Shown piece by piece: positions 1 to 12,038 of a DNA stretch of 64,000 bases. The DNA lies in NCBI GenBank assembly GCA_947311845.1, contig CAMZMU010000041.1, positions 119,064,100-119,128,099 on the forward strand. The letters run 5' to 3'. Under the pieces are notes generated by a model. The model was given only the letters and a program-made list of their open reading frames with translations, did no database searches and was not told the DNA's origin. This stretch comes from Poa pratensis. Lineage: Eukaryota; Streptophyta; Magnoliopsida; Poales; Poaceae. Position 1 is the stretch's first letter. Each line of letters begins with the position of its first letter. Both the position numbers and the translations under genes were made by a program.

Positions 1-1738
1 CCTGGTGCCTACGCTGCCAAGCTTGGCGGATCCATCAGCCATTCATTCATTCATTCTGGTACCTACAGTGTCCATCCACTAATAAGCTAGTTAGGGTCAT
101 GAAATGTATATAAAGGACCTATTTTTTTCGAAACACAATACGAACGCAGGCGTTCACACAGGCGCATACACTCACCATATGAATACATGCACGCACAATC
201 TACCCCCTGATCATCTCCGAAATACTGAGCCGGCGGGTCAAGTACGAAGTTGTCACGGACGCCTCGCTGTCGACAGTGGCGTCACCTTCAACTGAAAAAT
301 ATTTCGTCTAAATGAAAAAACAACAATGTCAAACCTGAGTTTTAAGCTCTGATAGCTAACCATCAGAGTAACTGGATGGGACTTTTGTGACTGGCAGTTT
401 ATTCTATTTGGATGTTGAGAGATACTGGATGGGACTTTTGTGTTGCCACGTAAGTCGTGCGCACCGATGAGTGAGAAAGGATGACAACGACTTTTTCCTT
501 CTTTTATGGGCGTCTCGCAGAGAAAGGAAACGATCGATGGCGAATGCGCCTCAAGCAACCATCTACTAATCTCTCCACTGGTGTCTGGTACTACCTTTCA
601 GTAACGCGACCTATGTTGACCGAACCTTTACAGGCTAACACTACTTGAAATAGGCTGGTTTACTACTACAGTAGTACACTTTTTTTTCCCTCTATTCCTT
701 GGGACTATCGGAAGAGAAGGCCATGAAATTAAGTTATTTGGTATTATACAATCACAAATCCTTAACTCATCACGCCTTCCTAAGAAAAAGAGAAGAGCTC
801 GAAAGAACTTTTGCTATGTGGTTAGTACAGTACGGACAATGCATATCTTCTGGCCCCCATTCAGACAGGAGATAAGATCATCCTCCCCAAGGACAACTCC
901 AGGCCATTCCCCAACCAACCCCTACAATCCTATCTCAAGCAAAAACCTCTGGCGTCCCCATCGACCCTTCGCCAAATCCATGACCCGACACGCTCAAATC
1001 TTTGAAACAGGGGAAGGAAAAACAAAGCCGGGACCGGGGTTAGGCAGGCAGATTCTATTAAACCACTTCTTCCACCTCCCATCCTCCTCTTTCAGTCCAC
1101 TTCGCAATGGACGTCCTAACAACCATCCGGGTCATGGAGCGTTGTGGCTGCTCACCTCCTCCGCATTGCGCATATCCTCTTGTCACTTGCCAATGCTGAT
1201 GAGCTGATCGAGCCGGCCACTTGGGAAATTAAAAGCATGTGCCGATGTGCGCTCTGCAACTGCAAAATGATGATTTACCAGACATGTTCTTCTGGACACG
1301 CTCTCTCGGTTTACAAGGTTTTTTTTTTTTGATTCTGTCGAAGAAAAACGAGTTTCTTCACATAAATGAAACTAACCAATCAATTTACCGTTCTAGATGT
1401 TAAAAGATTTTTCTATACCTTAAAATGCTTAGCTGACACAGATTATACTGTACAAGTGTCTGTCTCAGAGGGAGGACCTACGAAGCAAGACAACGAAAAC
1501 GCGATTGTGGCCCCCGTAGCGCTGTGCAGCACCTCGTTGCACAGGCTTAATAAGTTTGTACTAAGCGACATGGGATTCAATAAACCAGGGAGCAGGGACA
1601 CAACATCTTCTGAAAGTCTGAAACATTCCTAGCAGGCCACGAGCCCTACTTGGAAGATGATGCCTCATACCAGGTTGTATCAATTTGTAACGTTGATTGC
1701 CTCCTCATAATTGTTGGATGGATCTCAAGTCGTAATGA
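1..1738. other. Unassigned flank of the Harbinger element
   Basis: No convincing gene is seen. Open frames are short and lack a recognisable family pattern or paired splice sites. There is a small ATTC tetranucleotide repeat near 40-58. The stretch ends in the TAA target duplication at 1739-1741 and would originally have been continuous with the sequence from 19930. Confidence 0.5.
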
Positions 1739-1741
1739 TAA

Positions 1742-1758
1742 GAGCATCTCTAGTGGAT
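1742..1758 (+). repeat. Harbinger left terminal inverted repeat
   Basis: GAGCATCTCTAGTGGAT, an exact inverse match to 19910-19926. It is followed at about 1763-1778 by the subterminal motif TATATGGACGTGTATA, which recurs near the right end. Confidence 0.92.
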
Positions 1759-2396
1759 CATCTATATGGACGTGTATAGCAAATGTACACGATGTTAGGC
1801 AAAAAAAGGTCTCCAGCGGAACGTGTATACTGGCGTGCAAATTTGCCACGACCATCCACGACGCTACTCGTCGTGGAACTAAACACGACCACGCCACGCT
1901 CGTGGAGTGCAAGAAAACGGAGGCCGCTCTCTCCCGCCCCCGTCCGGAGCCGAGCGGAAGAAGACGCCCCAGGTCGCCGTCGCCCGTCGCCACCCCTCTC
2001 CAGCCAGACCAGGTACGTGCTCTTCATCCCTCGCCCCATTCGAGAGAGAGAGAGACCAGTGGGGCGGCGGCCGCACCGCCCGCAGGCTGCAGCCAGATCT
2101 GGCGGCGGCGGCGCGCGCCCTGGTGAGAGAGGGCAGGGCGGCGAGAGAGGTGCTCATGGCGGCGGGGTTTGGAGCTCCAGCGGCGGCCTGGAGGGCAGGG
2201 CCGAGGAGGGAGATGGGGCACGACGGAGACGTCGGCCGGGTGCTCGATTTGGCCCGTGGCGTTGAGGACGGCGGCGCCCGCGCCCGTGGCTGTCCTGGCG
2301 GCGGCCTGGAGATGGGCGGTGGGCCTTGGACGGCGGCGCCCGCGGCCTGGAGATCGGCGGGTGCTGGCTGCGGCCTGGAGCTGGGATTTGGTGCTG

Positions 2397-2472
2397 TAGG
2401 TTGGGGGAGGATGCGGTGGTGGTGTAGGTTGGGGGAGGATGCGGTGGTGGTGTAGGTTGGGGGAGAAGATGG
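2397..2472. repeat. 28-bp tandem repeat in Harbinger 5' leader
   Basis: About 2.6 copies of a GC-rich 28-bp unit beginning TAGGTTGGGGGAGGATG. It lies upstream of ORF1, in what is probably its 5'UTR or a leader intron: a possible donor (CCAG|GTACG) lies near 2010 and an acceptor TTTGCAG ends at 2694. Confidence 0.75.
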
Positions 2473-2694
2473 TGAGGATTTGGTGCTGGGATGGTTCGGA
2501 GAGAACAGAGGCTGGGATTTGGTGCTGCGATTTGGTACTGCGATTTGGAGCTGCTCCTGGTGCTGCGATTTGGTGCTTTACTGGTTGGAGAGAACAGAGG
2601 CTGTAGATATATACTTGATACTGGTTTGTGATCAGTGGCAGAAAATAGCTTTTGTTTTGGTAGTGATTTTGCTTTCTCTGTTGATTGTTTGCAG

Positions 2695-3776
2695 ATGGAT
2701 GGTGATGAATGCTTCCTGGACACCATGGGTTTTGGTTACACACAAACACAACCAGAAAGTCCAATTGGAGAGCAAGCAACACCATCAACGCAGCAGCATT
2801 CTGTAATAACAGAGAAAGCAAAATCCAACAAAGGAAAAAATTGGTCTAGTGATGAGGACAAGATTCTGATAGCAGCATGGGCAAATACAAGTTTGGATAT
2901 TGTCGGGACAGATCAAAACCGAGATGCTTATTGGGCTAGAATTTCAGAGCACTACAACGCACACAAGGAATCATCATGGCCGAAGCATAATGCTAATGCA
3001 ATAAATTGCCGTTACACATTGATTAACAGAGAGACCCAAAAATTTTGTGGTTGTCTTCAGCAGATTTTAAATAGGGAAGAAAGCGGAAGGACTATAGCAG
3101 AAAAGGTATGCGTCTATCTTCTACTTCTATATGTGCTGTGCAATATTCTATATGTGATGTGCATATTTTAACAATACATTTCTATGTGCAGACAAACGAT
3201 GCACACATTATGTTCAAGGAAATGGATCTTAAAAAGAAAAAGCCTTTCACATTGATGCATTGCTATGTAGAGTTTTCGAAGCATCCAAAGTGGCAGACAA
3301 GAGAACTTGAAACTTCTCATAAGAAACAAAAGAATACCATTGATGCAAGTCCGGGCACAGCCACCCATGATCCGGCTGATGCATCCTCGGTACGCACTGA
3401 TGCTACCTCGATACGCACTGATGGTCTTGAACATGAGAAAAGACCTGATGGTGTGAAGAAGGACAAATTGCGGAGAGGTAAATCTGATGACAGTGCTTCC
3501 AAGTTGTCATTAGAAACTGTGTGGGCAGCAAAGCAAGAGAAGGATGAGATCAAAGAGGCGGCAAGAAATGTTCGCTATGCACAGCAAATTGAATTGCGAA
3601 AAGAGGAGATTGCACTCAAAAAGAAGGAGGATGCACGAAACGAGAGGGAGGATGCACGGAGACAGTTTGAATTAGATGAGAGGGTCATGCTCATGGACAC
3701 TAGTGGTATGACTGATATGCAAAAGCAGTTCTACCAAGCTAAACAGAATGAGATCCTTGCTCGCCGCCTAGAGTAA
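2695..3776 (+). CDS. Harbinger ORF1, Myb/trihelix-like DNA-binding protein (two exons)
   Basis: The start ATG at 2695 directly follows an intron acceptor (TTTGCAG), so the 5'UTR is probably spliced. Exon 1 is 2695-3105 and exon 2 is 3192-3776. The donor AAG|GTATGC and acceptor TGTGCAG join whole codons and give 331 aa. Residues about 47-135 form a Myb/SANT-like trihelix region: NWSSDEDKILIAAW, then a run ending in KHNANAINCRYTLI. The C-terminal half resembles the plant NAM-associated domain, with a charged coiled coil rich in E, R and K and a DMQKQFYQAKQNEI tail. In PIF/Harbinger elements this protein binds subterminal DNA and helps bring the transposase to the nucleus. That role is family knowledge and is not shown here. 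The frame is open throughout, unlike the partner transposase. Confidence 0.85.
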
Positions 3777-3990
3777 TGTGAGCTATATGTTGTTGTTGTA
3801 AGAACTATTTACTGCTTTCTAGTTGTTGTTGTAAGAACTATTTGATGCTTTCTGCTAGTTATTGTAAGAACTGTGTGAAGAAAAAATATTTTATTGATAG
3901 CACTGCATTACAAAGAAATGGATTACATCACTCATTGCATAAATTAAAACTGGATGAAAAGAAATGGATTACAAAGTTATAACTAGGACA

Positions 3991-5350
3991 TCACTCGTCT
4001 CCAAACTTTTGCCACACATGGTCAATTAGATCAAGTTTAAGCTGAGAATGTTCAGCGACATTTCTAATCCGGTGAGTCATCTGAATAAAAGAGCTCAGTT
4101 GTTCCGCATGAGTACGAGAGACTGTGACTCTTTCTCCCATTGCCTCAAAATTGCAGCTTTGCTGACCAGTTTCTCGCTCCTCTCCAACTATCATATTGTG
4201 CATTATGACACAAGCTTTCATGACATCACCGATTTCTTTACGTTTCCATCCTTTAGCAGGTCCACGAACAATGGCAAAACGGGATTGCAGAACTCCAAAG
4301 ACTCGTTCCACATCTTTCCTAGCCCCCTCTTGCTTCTTGGCAAAAGTTTTATGCTTTCTGGTATCTGGAACTGGTATGCTCTTTACAAATGTTGCCCACC
4401 GTGGATAGATACCATCTGCAAGGTAATACCCCATTGTGTACTGATGGCCATTGATGCTATAATTCACTGCAGGAGTTTCACCTTCGGCTAGCTTTGAAAA
4501 AACAGGAGAACGTTGAAGAACATTTATATCATTGAGAGACCTTGGTAAACCAAAATAAGCATGCCAAATCCAAAGATCCTGTGAAGCAACTGCTTCCAAG
4601 ATCATAGTGGGCTCGTTCACATGGCCTTTAAACATGCCATGCCATTTTTTGGGGCAATTTTTCCAACCCCAGTGCATGCAATCTATGCTCCCTAACATAC
4701 CAGGAAATCCTCTTTCCCCCCTATTGCAAGTAACCTAGCAATGTCTTGTTCATTTGGAGATCTCAGGTACCTTTCCCCAAAAACTTCACAAACTTTGATC
4801 ACAGATTTCTTGCAAGACTCTAAATTAGTAGCCTCAGCGGACCGGATGTACTCATCAGCACCATCAGCTGCTATTCCATATGTTAGCATCCGCATTGCCG
4901 CGGTCATCTTTTGCAGAGGATGTAACCCAAGAGCTCCAGAAGCACTTCTTTTTTGCATAAAATAACCATCAGACTCATGCTCCCTCTCATGCTCAAGTAT
5001 ACCTCAGCTATGCGGTTGAACAAATTACGGGACATTCTAAATCTGTGCATAAAAAGTAAATGAGACAGGGAAATGAAAAATGGGCCAAAGCAGAGAAGTG
5101 TACTAATTACGAACCTTCGTCGAAACAAATGTTCGGGATAGCGAGGAACTTCTTTGAAGTAGTCGTCCCACAGAAGAACAAATCCGGCATCTCTTCCTCG
5201 ATCGATTGTCCGACGTCCATGCTTGTAACCACCATGGCGTCGAGCGTTCATCCTCTCTTCCTCCTCGCGCTCGGCGAATGCTGCAAGTATAAGTTCATCG
5301 TCGCCAGATGAAGATGACGAAGAACTCATGTCCCAAGAGGATGTGTTCAT
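3991..5350 (-). pseudogene. PIF/Harbinger DDE transposase (HARBI1-like nuclease), frameshifted
   Basis: The ATG at 5350 begins a serine-rich N-terminus. A short intron follows (donor AAG|GTTCGT near 5116, acceptor TGCACAG near 5043), joining FRR to [15 protein letters not shown], the expected helix-turn-helix region. The DDE catalytic domain runs to 3991, with SIDCMHW (first Asp), YYLADGIYPRW (second Asp) and ARKDVERVFGVLQSRF (Glu), so all three acidic residues remain. The frame changes once near 4990, just after RIAEV, and again near 4708 in a G-rich run before GFPGMLGS. Both are consistent with a missing single base. The protein is therefore broken as read, unless these are sequencing errors. 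It is tail-to-tail with ORF1, the usual Harbinger arrangement. Confidence 0.85.
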
Positions 5351-5450
5351 TGTGTTGCGTGAGAGACGACAGAGAAATCTAGGAGTGAGAAGAGAAGTCA
5401 CAGGTAGAGATGCTGGAAGAGAGCTGGTCGGGATGGTTTATATAGACCAG

Positions 5451-5560
5451 AAATATGGCCATTGGAAATATAGCCGTTGGAAATATAGCCGTTGAAAATA
5501 TAGCCGTCTGAAAATATAGCCGTTGGAATATACACGTCCTGATTTACACGTCCATATACA
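5451..5560. repeat. Harbinger subterminal short tandem repeats
   Basis: About five imperfect copies of a roughly 17-bp AT-rich unit containing AATATAGCCGTTGGA, followed by two copies of the TACACGTCC motif. It lies just upstream of the transposase and next to the Gypsy insertion site. Clustered motifs like these are typical binding regions for transposase or ORF1 protein; that function is inferred. Confidence 0.65.
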
Positions 5561-5564
5561 CGTT

Positions 5565-6505
5565 TGTCGTGGTGGTGTCACGGCAGATGCCATGGGTATG
5601 GCTTAAGTGTGGGCTCGCTTGGGCGTTGGGGGAACCGGGGAGGGTTTGCGTGCCTACGAAGCACGCATGAAGACCAAACAAGAAGAACAAAGCAAACCAA
5701 GAACAGCGAAGAACACCACGATGTACCCTGCTTCGGGGCCCTCTTGTGGAGGTAACACCCCTACTGCAGCTCTAGCCTACTCTCTTATATCTCAAGTGTT
5801 TACAAGTACAAAGCGCTCCTTGAGCTGTATGATGAACAATGGAGAGAGCTCCAGGTAGAAGATGAAGCTTGGGGGGGAAATGATGCTCACAATGGTCGAT
5901 CCTCTCCACAGGAGGAGGTGGTGTTGCCTATATACAGTAACCGAATTACCCTTTTGCCCCTGGCCGCAGAGGACAATGGCATGGACAAGGAGAACAGGAC
6001 AAACACTGGCCACTGTCACTCAGCCCAGCTCACCCTCTGTTCACCACAGGCTTATCTTTCCTCTTTGAGCTTAAGGCAGTGTAGACCACAGTAGCCTAGC
6101 CACTGCCCCTTTCCCGAATAGGCCGAGTCAGCGCCTAGGGGCTTGTGACCCGGAAAACCTGTGGCAGCACCTTGCTGTCTTCTGAGCCCCGGTCAGCAAC
6201 CTTACAGTGCCCGTGACTTTTACTGACATTACTTGGCCCTGTGCATCATCCGAGTTGCCCTACCCGGGTCCTTCCTGACCGATCCGGATAACTTAGCCGG
6301 CTCTTCTTTCCTGGATCCGGTTAAACCTCACCGGATCCCCTTTGGTCTTTTCTTTCACTGGCTTGAAGTAGGACTGACCGAATCGCCTTGAGATCCGGCC
6401 CAAGTGACCCGGCTAACTTAGCCGGCTCTTCTTTCCTTGATCCGGTTAGACCTTAACTGTTCATAACACATCATCTTTGCCCTACCCGGGGGCAGCCCCC
6501 CGACA
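5565..6505 (-). repeat. Gypsy 1 3' LTR
   Basis: Begins TGTCGTGG and ends CCCCGACA on the plus strand. It is identical to 18883-19822 apart from a six-C run here versus five C there. The LTR promoter-like TATA lies near 5928-5935 on the minus strand. Confidence 0.95.
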
Positions 6506-6521
6506 GTAGTCCCCGAAGCTG
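6506..6521 (-). other. Polypurine tract region, Gypsy 1
   Basis: On the minus strand, GCTTCGGGGACTAC abuts the 3' LTR start TGTCGGGG. This is the expected position for plus-strand priming, although the tract is only moderately purine-rich. Confidence 0.5.
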
Positions 6522-6896
6522 GTATGGTCCTACAGCCTCGGCTGAAGGGCCGTTCCAGATTCAAAACCAACATCACTAACCGGATCACTTCTAGCTGTCA
6601 CCGAATTTTCCGGGACATTTGGCAGGAAAAGCCTGTGCAAAGCCGTATAACCCGGGTTGTCAGCTCGTTATCCGGATCCACCGGGTACTTGAGTGTGTTT
6701 GACCAGAAGACCACGTCTCCTCGTTTTCTCCGTTGACCGGCACATAGGATCCGCTCCACCGCTTCCAATTCTGCGGCGTGGCCACGTGTGCTTGAAATAC
6801 ACGGCCACAGCAAGCTGCCACAGAGTTCCGCGACGCAAGGGATCTAATCGTGCTCCGGTAACCGCGCGGTAGTGGGGGGCAGTTATCGCTGGAGGC

Positions 6897-6903
6897 TATA
6901 AAG
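6897..6903 (+). promoter_or_regulatory. TATA box of the antisense gene in Gypsy 1
   Basis: TATAAAG lies in a GC-rich context on the strand opposite gag-pol, about 645 bp before the start codon at 7542. The leader has a donor CT|GTAAGTT at 7094 and acceptors CTGTAG (ends 7326) and GCTGCAG (ends 7529), so a leader intron is likely. This suggests an independent promoter inside the internal region rather than LTR-driven expression. Confidence 0.6.
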
Positions 6904-7541
6904 AGGGCGCGGTGGTTTTTCCCCTTCTTCTTCCTCTCAACTCCCACTAACCCGCTCCATCGACGCCGCCGCAACCTCGCCATTCAAGGTTGCCGTGCCA
7001 GGGACGCACAGCGTACCAGAGCCCCATCGGAGCCGCGCCTCGCGCCCATCTCCGACGTTTCTCCGTCGAACTCCTCCTTCGAGCGACTCGCACTGTAAGT
7101 TCTTCCTCCTCTCGCCATAGCCACCGTGGCGAGTTCATACTCTCGGAATACACACACCTGTTCTTGGTAGATTGATGCGTATCTAAGCCCGTGTTCCTGC
7201 CGTAGCACACTCCGCAAATTTTCTGTCCAAGTTCCGCAATAGACTGGCCTAGATACACTTGTCCCCGTTGGAGCAGTTCAACCATGTTTTTACCCGTGAT
7301 TTTCTTTCTTTTTTACCACCGCTGTAGATCTTCCCAACCCTAGAAACTTGCGGAAAGATGTTTGCGACTTCCAACCGCTTCACCTTCTCCACCGGACCCG
7401 GTTAACCCTACCCGGGATAGGATTAGCTGAGTCACCATAGATCTGATTCGGCTTTAATGTCATCCGATTCTTCTTTGGTCCCATGGATTCCGAATTTCCT
7501 GACCCGGTTATCCGCCTTTTTGCTGCAGGACTAATTCGGTT

Positions 7542-10500
7542 ATGGCCAAACTTCCCCCTGGCAGATGGGAAGGATCTGATGTTACCAAAAACGATCTGGA
7601 ATGGCTACGAGCCACCCGGCGTATACCGCCCCAAGCCATTTGCCGCCGACCCGGAAAAGAACTCGCACCGGCGCCCGAACCTGGTGAACGCGTGGTATTC
7701 ATAGCGCATTTCGAGCGCGGGCTCGGGTTACCTGCCAGTGACTTCTTCCGGGCCTTTCTGGACTTCTTCGGACTGCAGCTTCACCACCTCCCGGCGAACG
7801 CCTTTGTCTCTTTATCAGCTTTCTCTTCCTTCTGCGAAGGCTATCTCGGTCTCTGGCCTAGTGTGGATATATGGGCAAAGTACTTCCACCTTCGCAAGCA
7901 CACCATTCCAGGTACTAAGCCGAAACAGCTGACCGCTTGCGGTTCGGTTAGCATCACGCCAAGGCAGGGATCCGCCTTTCCCCGAGTCACCGGCCTAGAC
8001 ACGGTGAAGAAATGGCAAAGGACCTGGTTTTACATAAAGAGCGCTGAGGGCCATGACGCTCTTAACCTGCCCGAATTCAGGATGGAGCCGCCCGCAGCCG
8101 AACTGAACTTCGGTTACAATCCGGCTGAAACAATTGCTGAACTTCAGACAGTGCATACCACTCTGGAGGATTTTTTGAAGAAGGGTATGGTGTCTGACGA
8201 CCTCGTCCGGACCTTCATCTCTCGCCGAGTCAGCCCTCTTCAAAGGCGTGACCACAAGATATGCCACACGCGTGGCGCACTAGATCCTACCCGGATCAGC
8301 AAACACGAGCTTGACAAAGCTTCCGTCTTCAGACGGGTAAACGCCATTGCTGCCAATGAGATGTCGGATAAATGGCGGTGGGGTGTAAAGCCATTCTACC
8401 GGGAAAAACTTCCTCCACAGGTTAGCTCACCACTCTCCGAATCCACTCTTACTTCATCCGAATAATCCTGGCCTGATCCGGATTCGCATTGTCTTTTTTG
8501 TAGCTGTTTGACCGTCAACTTATTGAAGACGGAGATCTTTCCACCAAGGCATGGACACCGGATCTCAGCCCGCCGCGCGAGGGCGAAGAGGATCCGGATT
8601 CGGATGACTACTTGCCAATTCCGCGTGCCAAGCCAGTCCGCAAGGGTAAGCAATCAGACATTCACCACCTTTCCGACGAGGAAGATGAAGATTGCTGCAT
8701 CTTAGAACCCATCGACGCTATTCCGATTTCATGGAAACCACCTCCTTGTGTTCCAGCCAAACAAGATACTGGAGAGGCCTCTCGGAAACGCGCTGAGGCG
8801 CCCGAAACAGATGCCCCACAGACAAAAAGAAGGAAGAAGTCCGGCGACAAGCCAAATCGCGTCAAACCGATGCCCACCACCAAGGGGTAACATTGAGCGA
8901 ACTTTATTTGCTTTCTTCCTCTATCAACCGAGTCATATCTATCCGAGTTAACCGTTTGCTTTACTTTATGCAGTGATGTCCTCATCACCGCGCAGACTCA
9001 TTCATCCATCTCTTCTCCTATCCCTCCACTGGATACGGCCATGGAAACCCAATTTCCTGACCGAACTGCCACCTCACCAACGCGTGTCACCACTACCAAT
9101 ATTCCCCAGCCGACTCCCATCTCAGAGCCGGTTATCGACTTGGAGAGTGAGGAAACCTCGGCTCCAATCCGAGATTCAAGTTGGCCACGTCCTCTCAAGG
9201 AGCTGGAGAAGGAAAAGGCCAAGACATCGGCTACGTCCTCGCCTAAGCCTGATTCCCGCCCTGCTCCTGCAGCTCAAACTGCACTGAACCAAGAGCAGCA
9301 GAAGAAAAAGAAGCAGAAACAGCAACAGCAACAGCAAGTTTCCGAGAAGCAGCATAAGGAGCCACATCCGAAGCAGACTTCTGGTGCGTCACCGCAACCC
9401 AAGCCGACTCAAGTTGTCTTTGGCGCAACTTCCTCCACTCCGGATAAGCAAGTGATTGCTGTCAAGCAAACCACCGCTACCTCCTCTGCCATTCAATCCG
9501 GCCAAGCCAAGCCTAAGCTCAGTACTGCCAATGACTTTATTGAGGCCTGGAACGCCGTGGACCTTGCACCAGGCTTTTCCGCTGCAACACCGCACCCTGC
9601 TGGTCCTAGCCGAATGATGCAATCTCTTCATTCAGTGAAGGTTGCGTTTACTGCATCGCACCAAGTTTTCGAGGTAAGTTTGCCGAATCTTGCTTTTAGT
9701 TCGTCATGATCAAATAGTATACACCCAGTCCCCGAGATTCGGGTCGAACGACTGATACTCCTCCGAGTAAGAAAGTCATTCGGCTTGAATCTTTTAAAAA
9801 ATTTGATCATGATCTTTTTCTTAACTGAAAAAACTGAGACCCCCAGTCCCCGGGTTTCTTTTTAACCGATTCGGTCAGTCTCGACCAATCTCCGAGATTT
9901 GTTTTGGCTCCACCTTGTCTCGGGTATCAGTCCCCGAGTCTCTTTTGACGCTATCTACTTTCTTTCAGGAAAGCACGGGCGCTCGCAGCGACCTCTTTAA
10001 GCAGCTTGCCAACCAGTACCACAAGCTCCAAAAATCATTTGATGCCTTGGTCCTCAAGATGAATAACAAAGAGGAAGAGCAGAAGCGTGCTTTATCCGAG
10101 GAAAAATCAGAAGTGACTCGGCTCCAGCGAGAGCTTGACCGAGTTGAAAAAGTGAAGAACAAGGTTAAAGGAGAGCGGGATACGCTGAAGCGTGAAAAAG
10201 ATACTATCCAGAAGGAGCGGGATACTTTCAAAGCCGGACTTGAGAAGCGGGCCAAACTGGACCAGCAAATTCAAACGACCATAGCCGAATCTGAAGCCGA
10301 AGTCAAAGCGGCTAAAGAAGAACTTAGTGCTCACAAAGCGGCCAGTGCGAAATGGCTTGCTGCACTTGCTAGCCTTAATGATGACATGGATCGTAAGTTC
10401 ACCGAATCCCTTTTTCTTTCTGCCCTTAACCGATACATATGCTTGTGTTCCTTCTTGCTGAACTCAGTATTAGCTTATTTGTTTGTAGGAGAGTTTACCA

Positions 10501-11429
10501 GCATCCGGCTTCAAGCCGCCAGGGCTGTGAGAGACGCCCGAGCTGAGAGAGCTAAATTAACCGAGGCTCCATTACCAGAGACATGGGACATCGAAGATCA
10601 TATCACAGCACTCAAGGCTCGGATTGCTCCTTTGAAGGATTCCCATATTGGTCTGCTCAATGCAAGTCTCAAGGCTCACCGGATCTTATTTCCTGAAGCG
10701 CGGCAAGTTGTGCCTGTGGAGGAGCTGATCAGAGACCTGGACCAAGCCATGACCCGGCTACAGAAGTGGAGGTCTTCGTCCGCCCGCGCTGGTGCTGATG
10801 CAGCTTTGTTATTCATCATGTCTTGGTATGAGCTGATTGATCTTGCCAAAGTGCGCTCCTTTCGCGAGGGTTCTTCATGGGCTTCAGATCCCAATCGGAT
10901 CAAGATCCGTGAAGAAGCCGCCAACTTTATGGCCGAATTTGCACGCACCAAGCATCTTGATCTGGAGGCTCCAGTCTACTCGGATGGAGAAGACACTGAA
11001 GAAGAGGAATCGGACGATGCCTCCGCTGAAGAATACGCCGATTCTGAGGGCGGGTCTGATGAAGAAGAAGAATCCAGCAAGGTACCAGCCTCCGACTCGG
11101 CCAAGCTCACCGAACAAACTCCAACCGAGTCTCGTGTGATTCCAGCCACTAACTTGACTGTGATCACTAAACAGGCTTCACCTGATCCGGATATTCCCGA
11201 ATCCGCCCATCCTTCAAGCTCTCCAGTCAAGATTACTTCCGAAGTGCCACCATCTTCTGAGTCTGCTCCAGCAACAGAACCTCCCGTAACCGCGTCCACT
11301 TCAACCGAAGCACCCGTGGCTGAAGCCCGTGCCCCCGAAGCTCCGTTAACCGAAGCTCCTACCACAGGAGTTCCTGCAACCGAAACTCCTATGACCGAGT
11401 CCGCCGCGACCGAGTCCGCTGCACCCTGA
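7542..11429 (+). CDS. Antisense spliced gene of Gypsy 1: transposase_28-like domain plus coiled coil (1108 aa)
   Basis: Five exons are predicted: 7542-8420, 8504-8886, 8974-9673, 9969-10392 and 10489-11429. Every intron has GT..AG ends (CAG|GTTAG, GG|GTAAC, GAG|GTAAGT, C|GTAAGT) and each junction keeps the frame, giving 1108 aa. Residues 1-290 resemble the grass 'putative gypsy type transposon' (Transposase_28) domain, with FFRAFLDFFGLQLHHL and FCEGYLGLWPSVDIWAKYF. LFDRQLIEDGDLSTKAWTPDL follows, then an acidic patch, a candidate nuclear signal KRRKKS, a low-complexity P/S/T/Q region, a coiled coil (about residues 525-660), a helical C-terminal domain and a highly acidic, then P/E/T-repeat tail. 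It is convergent with pol, with stops about 610 bp apart. No host function is established. A nuclear protein regulating the element is only a guess. Confidence 0.82.
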
Positions 11430-11549
11430 AGTACTTAACAAAAACATTAAATCCCCGGTATGCCGGGAGCAGATGTAATAGACTATTTTAAGTTCTTTCG
11501 AGACTATGTTTATCATGCTTAACGCGATCCGGACAAGGTTTATGTTGGA

Positions 11550-11900
11550 TCATCTAAACCGAGTCCCCGAGTTTGTTTTCTTGTTTACTACTTTGGCCAA
11601 ATCTTTGCTCTTGTCTACCTCTTTGGGTGTTTTGACAGTCGAGTCACAAGATAGGAATCATAGCATACAATACTTGAAACGCACGAGTTGTGGTTTAGAA
11701 TCATTCAACATAAACGAAAAAAGAAATAACAGGGGTTAGTAAACGACATGTGCCGAATCGGTTTTGGACCGAGTCCCCGTGTCCATTTTCATGTTTCCCA
11801 TATTCCTCATCTCTGCTCTTGACTACCATTTTGGTGTTTGTCAGTCGAGTCACGAGATCAACAACACAACATACATTACTTGAAGCTTAGAACAAGGTTC
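11550..11900. repeat. Diverged tandem duplication between antisense gene and pol
   Basis: Two related units of roughly 200 bp each begin near CCGAGTCCCCG (about 11560 and 11769). Each contains TTTGGTGTTT- or TTGGGTGTTTT-like and CAGTCGAGTCAC segments. They lie in the convergent 3' region and probably form part of both 3'UTRs. Confidence 0.6.
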
Positions 11901-12038
11901 AAAGCGATTCGGCACACGAACGGCAAAAAACAAAACAGTAATAAACAACACATGCATAAGGACGAAGCAGTCTCCGAGTCCAGACTCGGATTACCGCGAT
12001 TTCATTCATGATAAATTGAAATACATACATTGCGCCCT

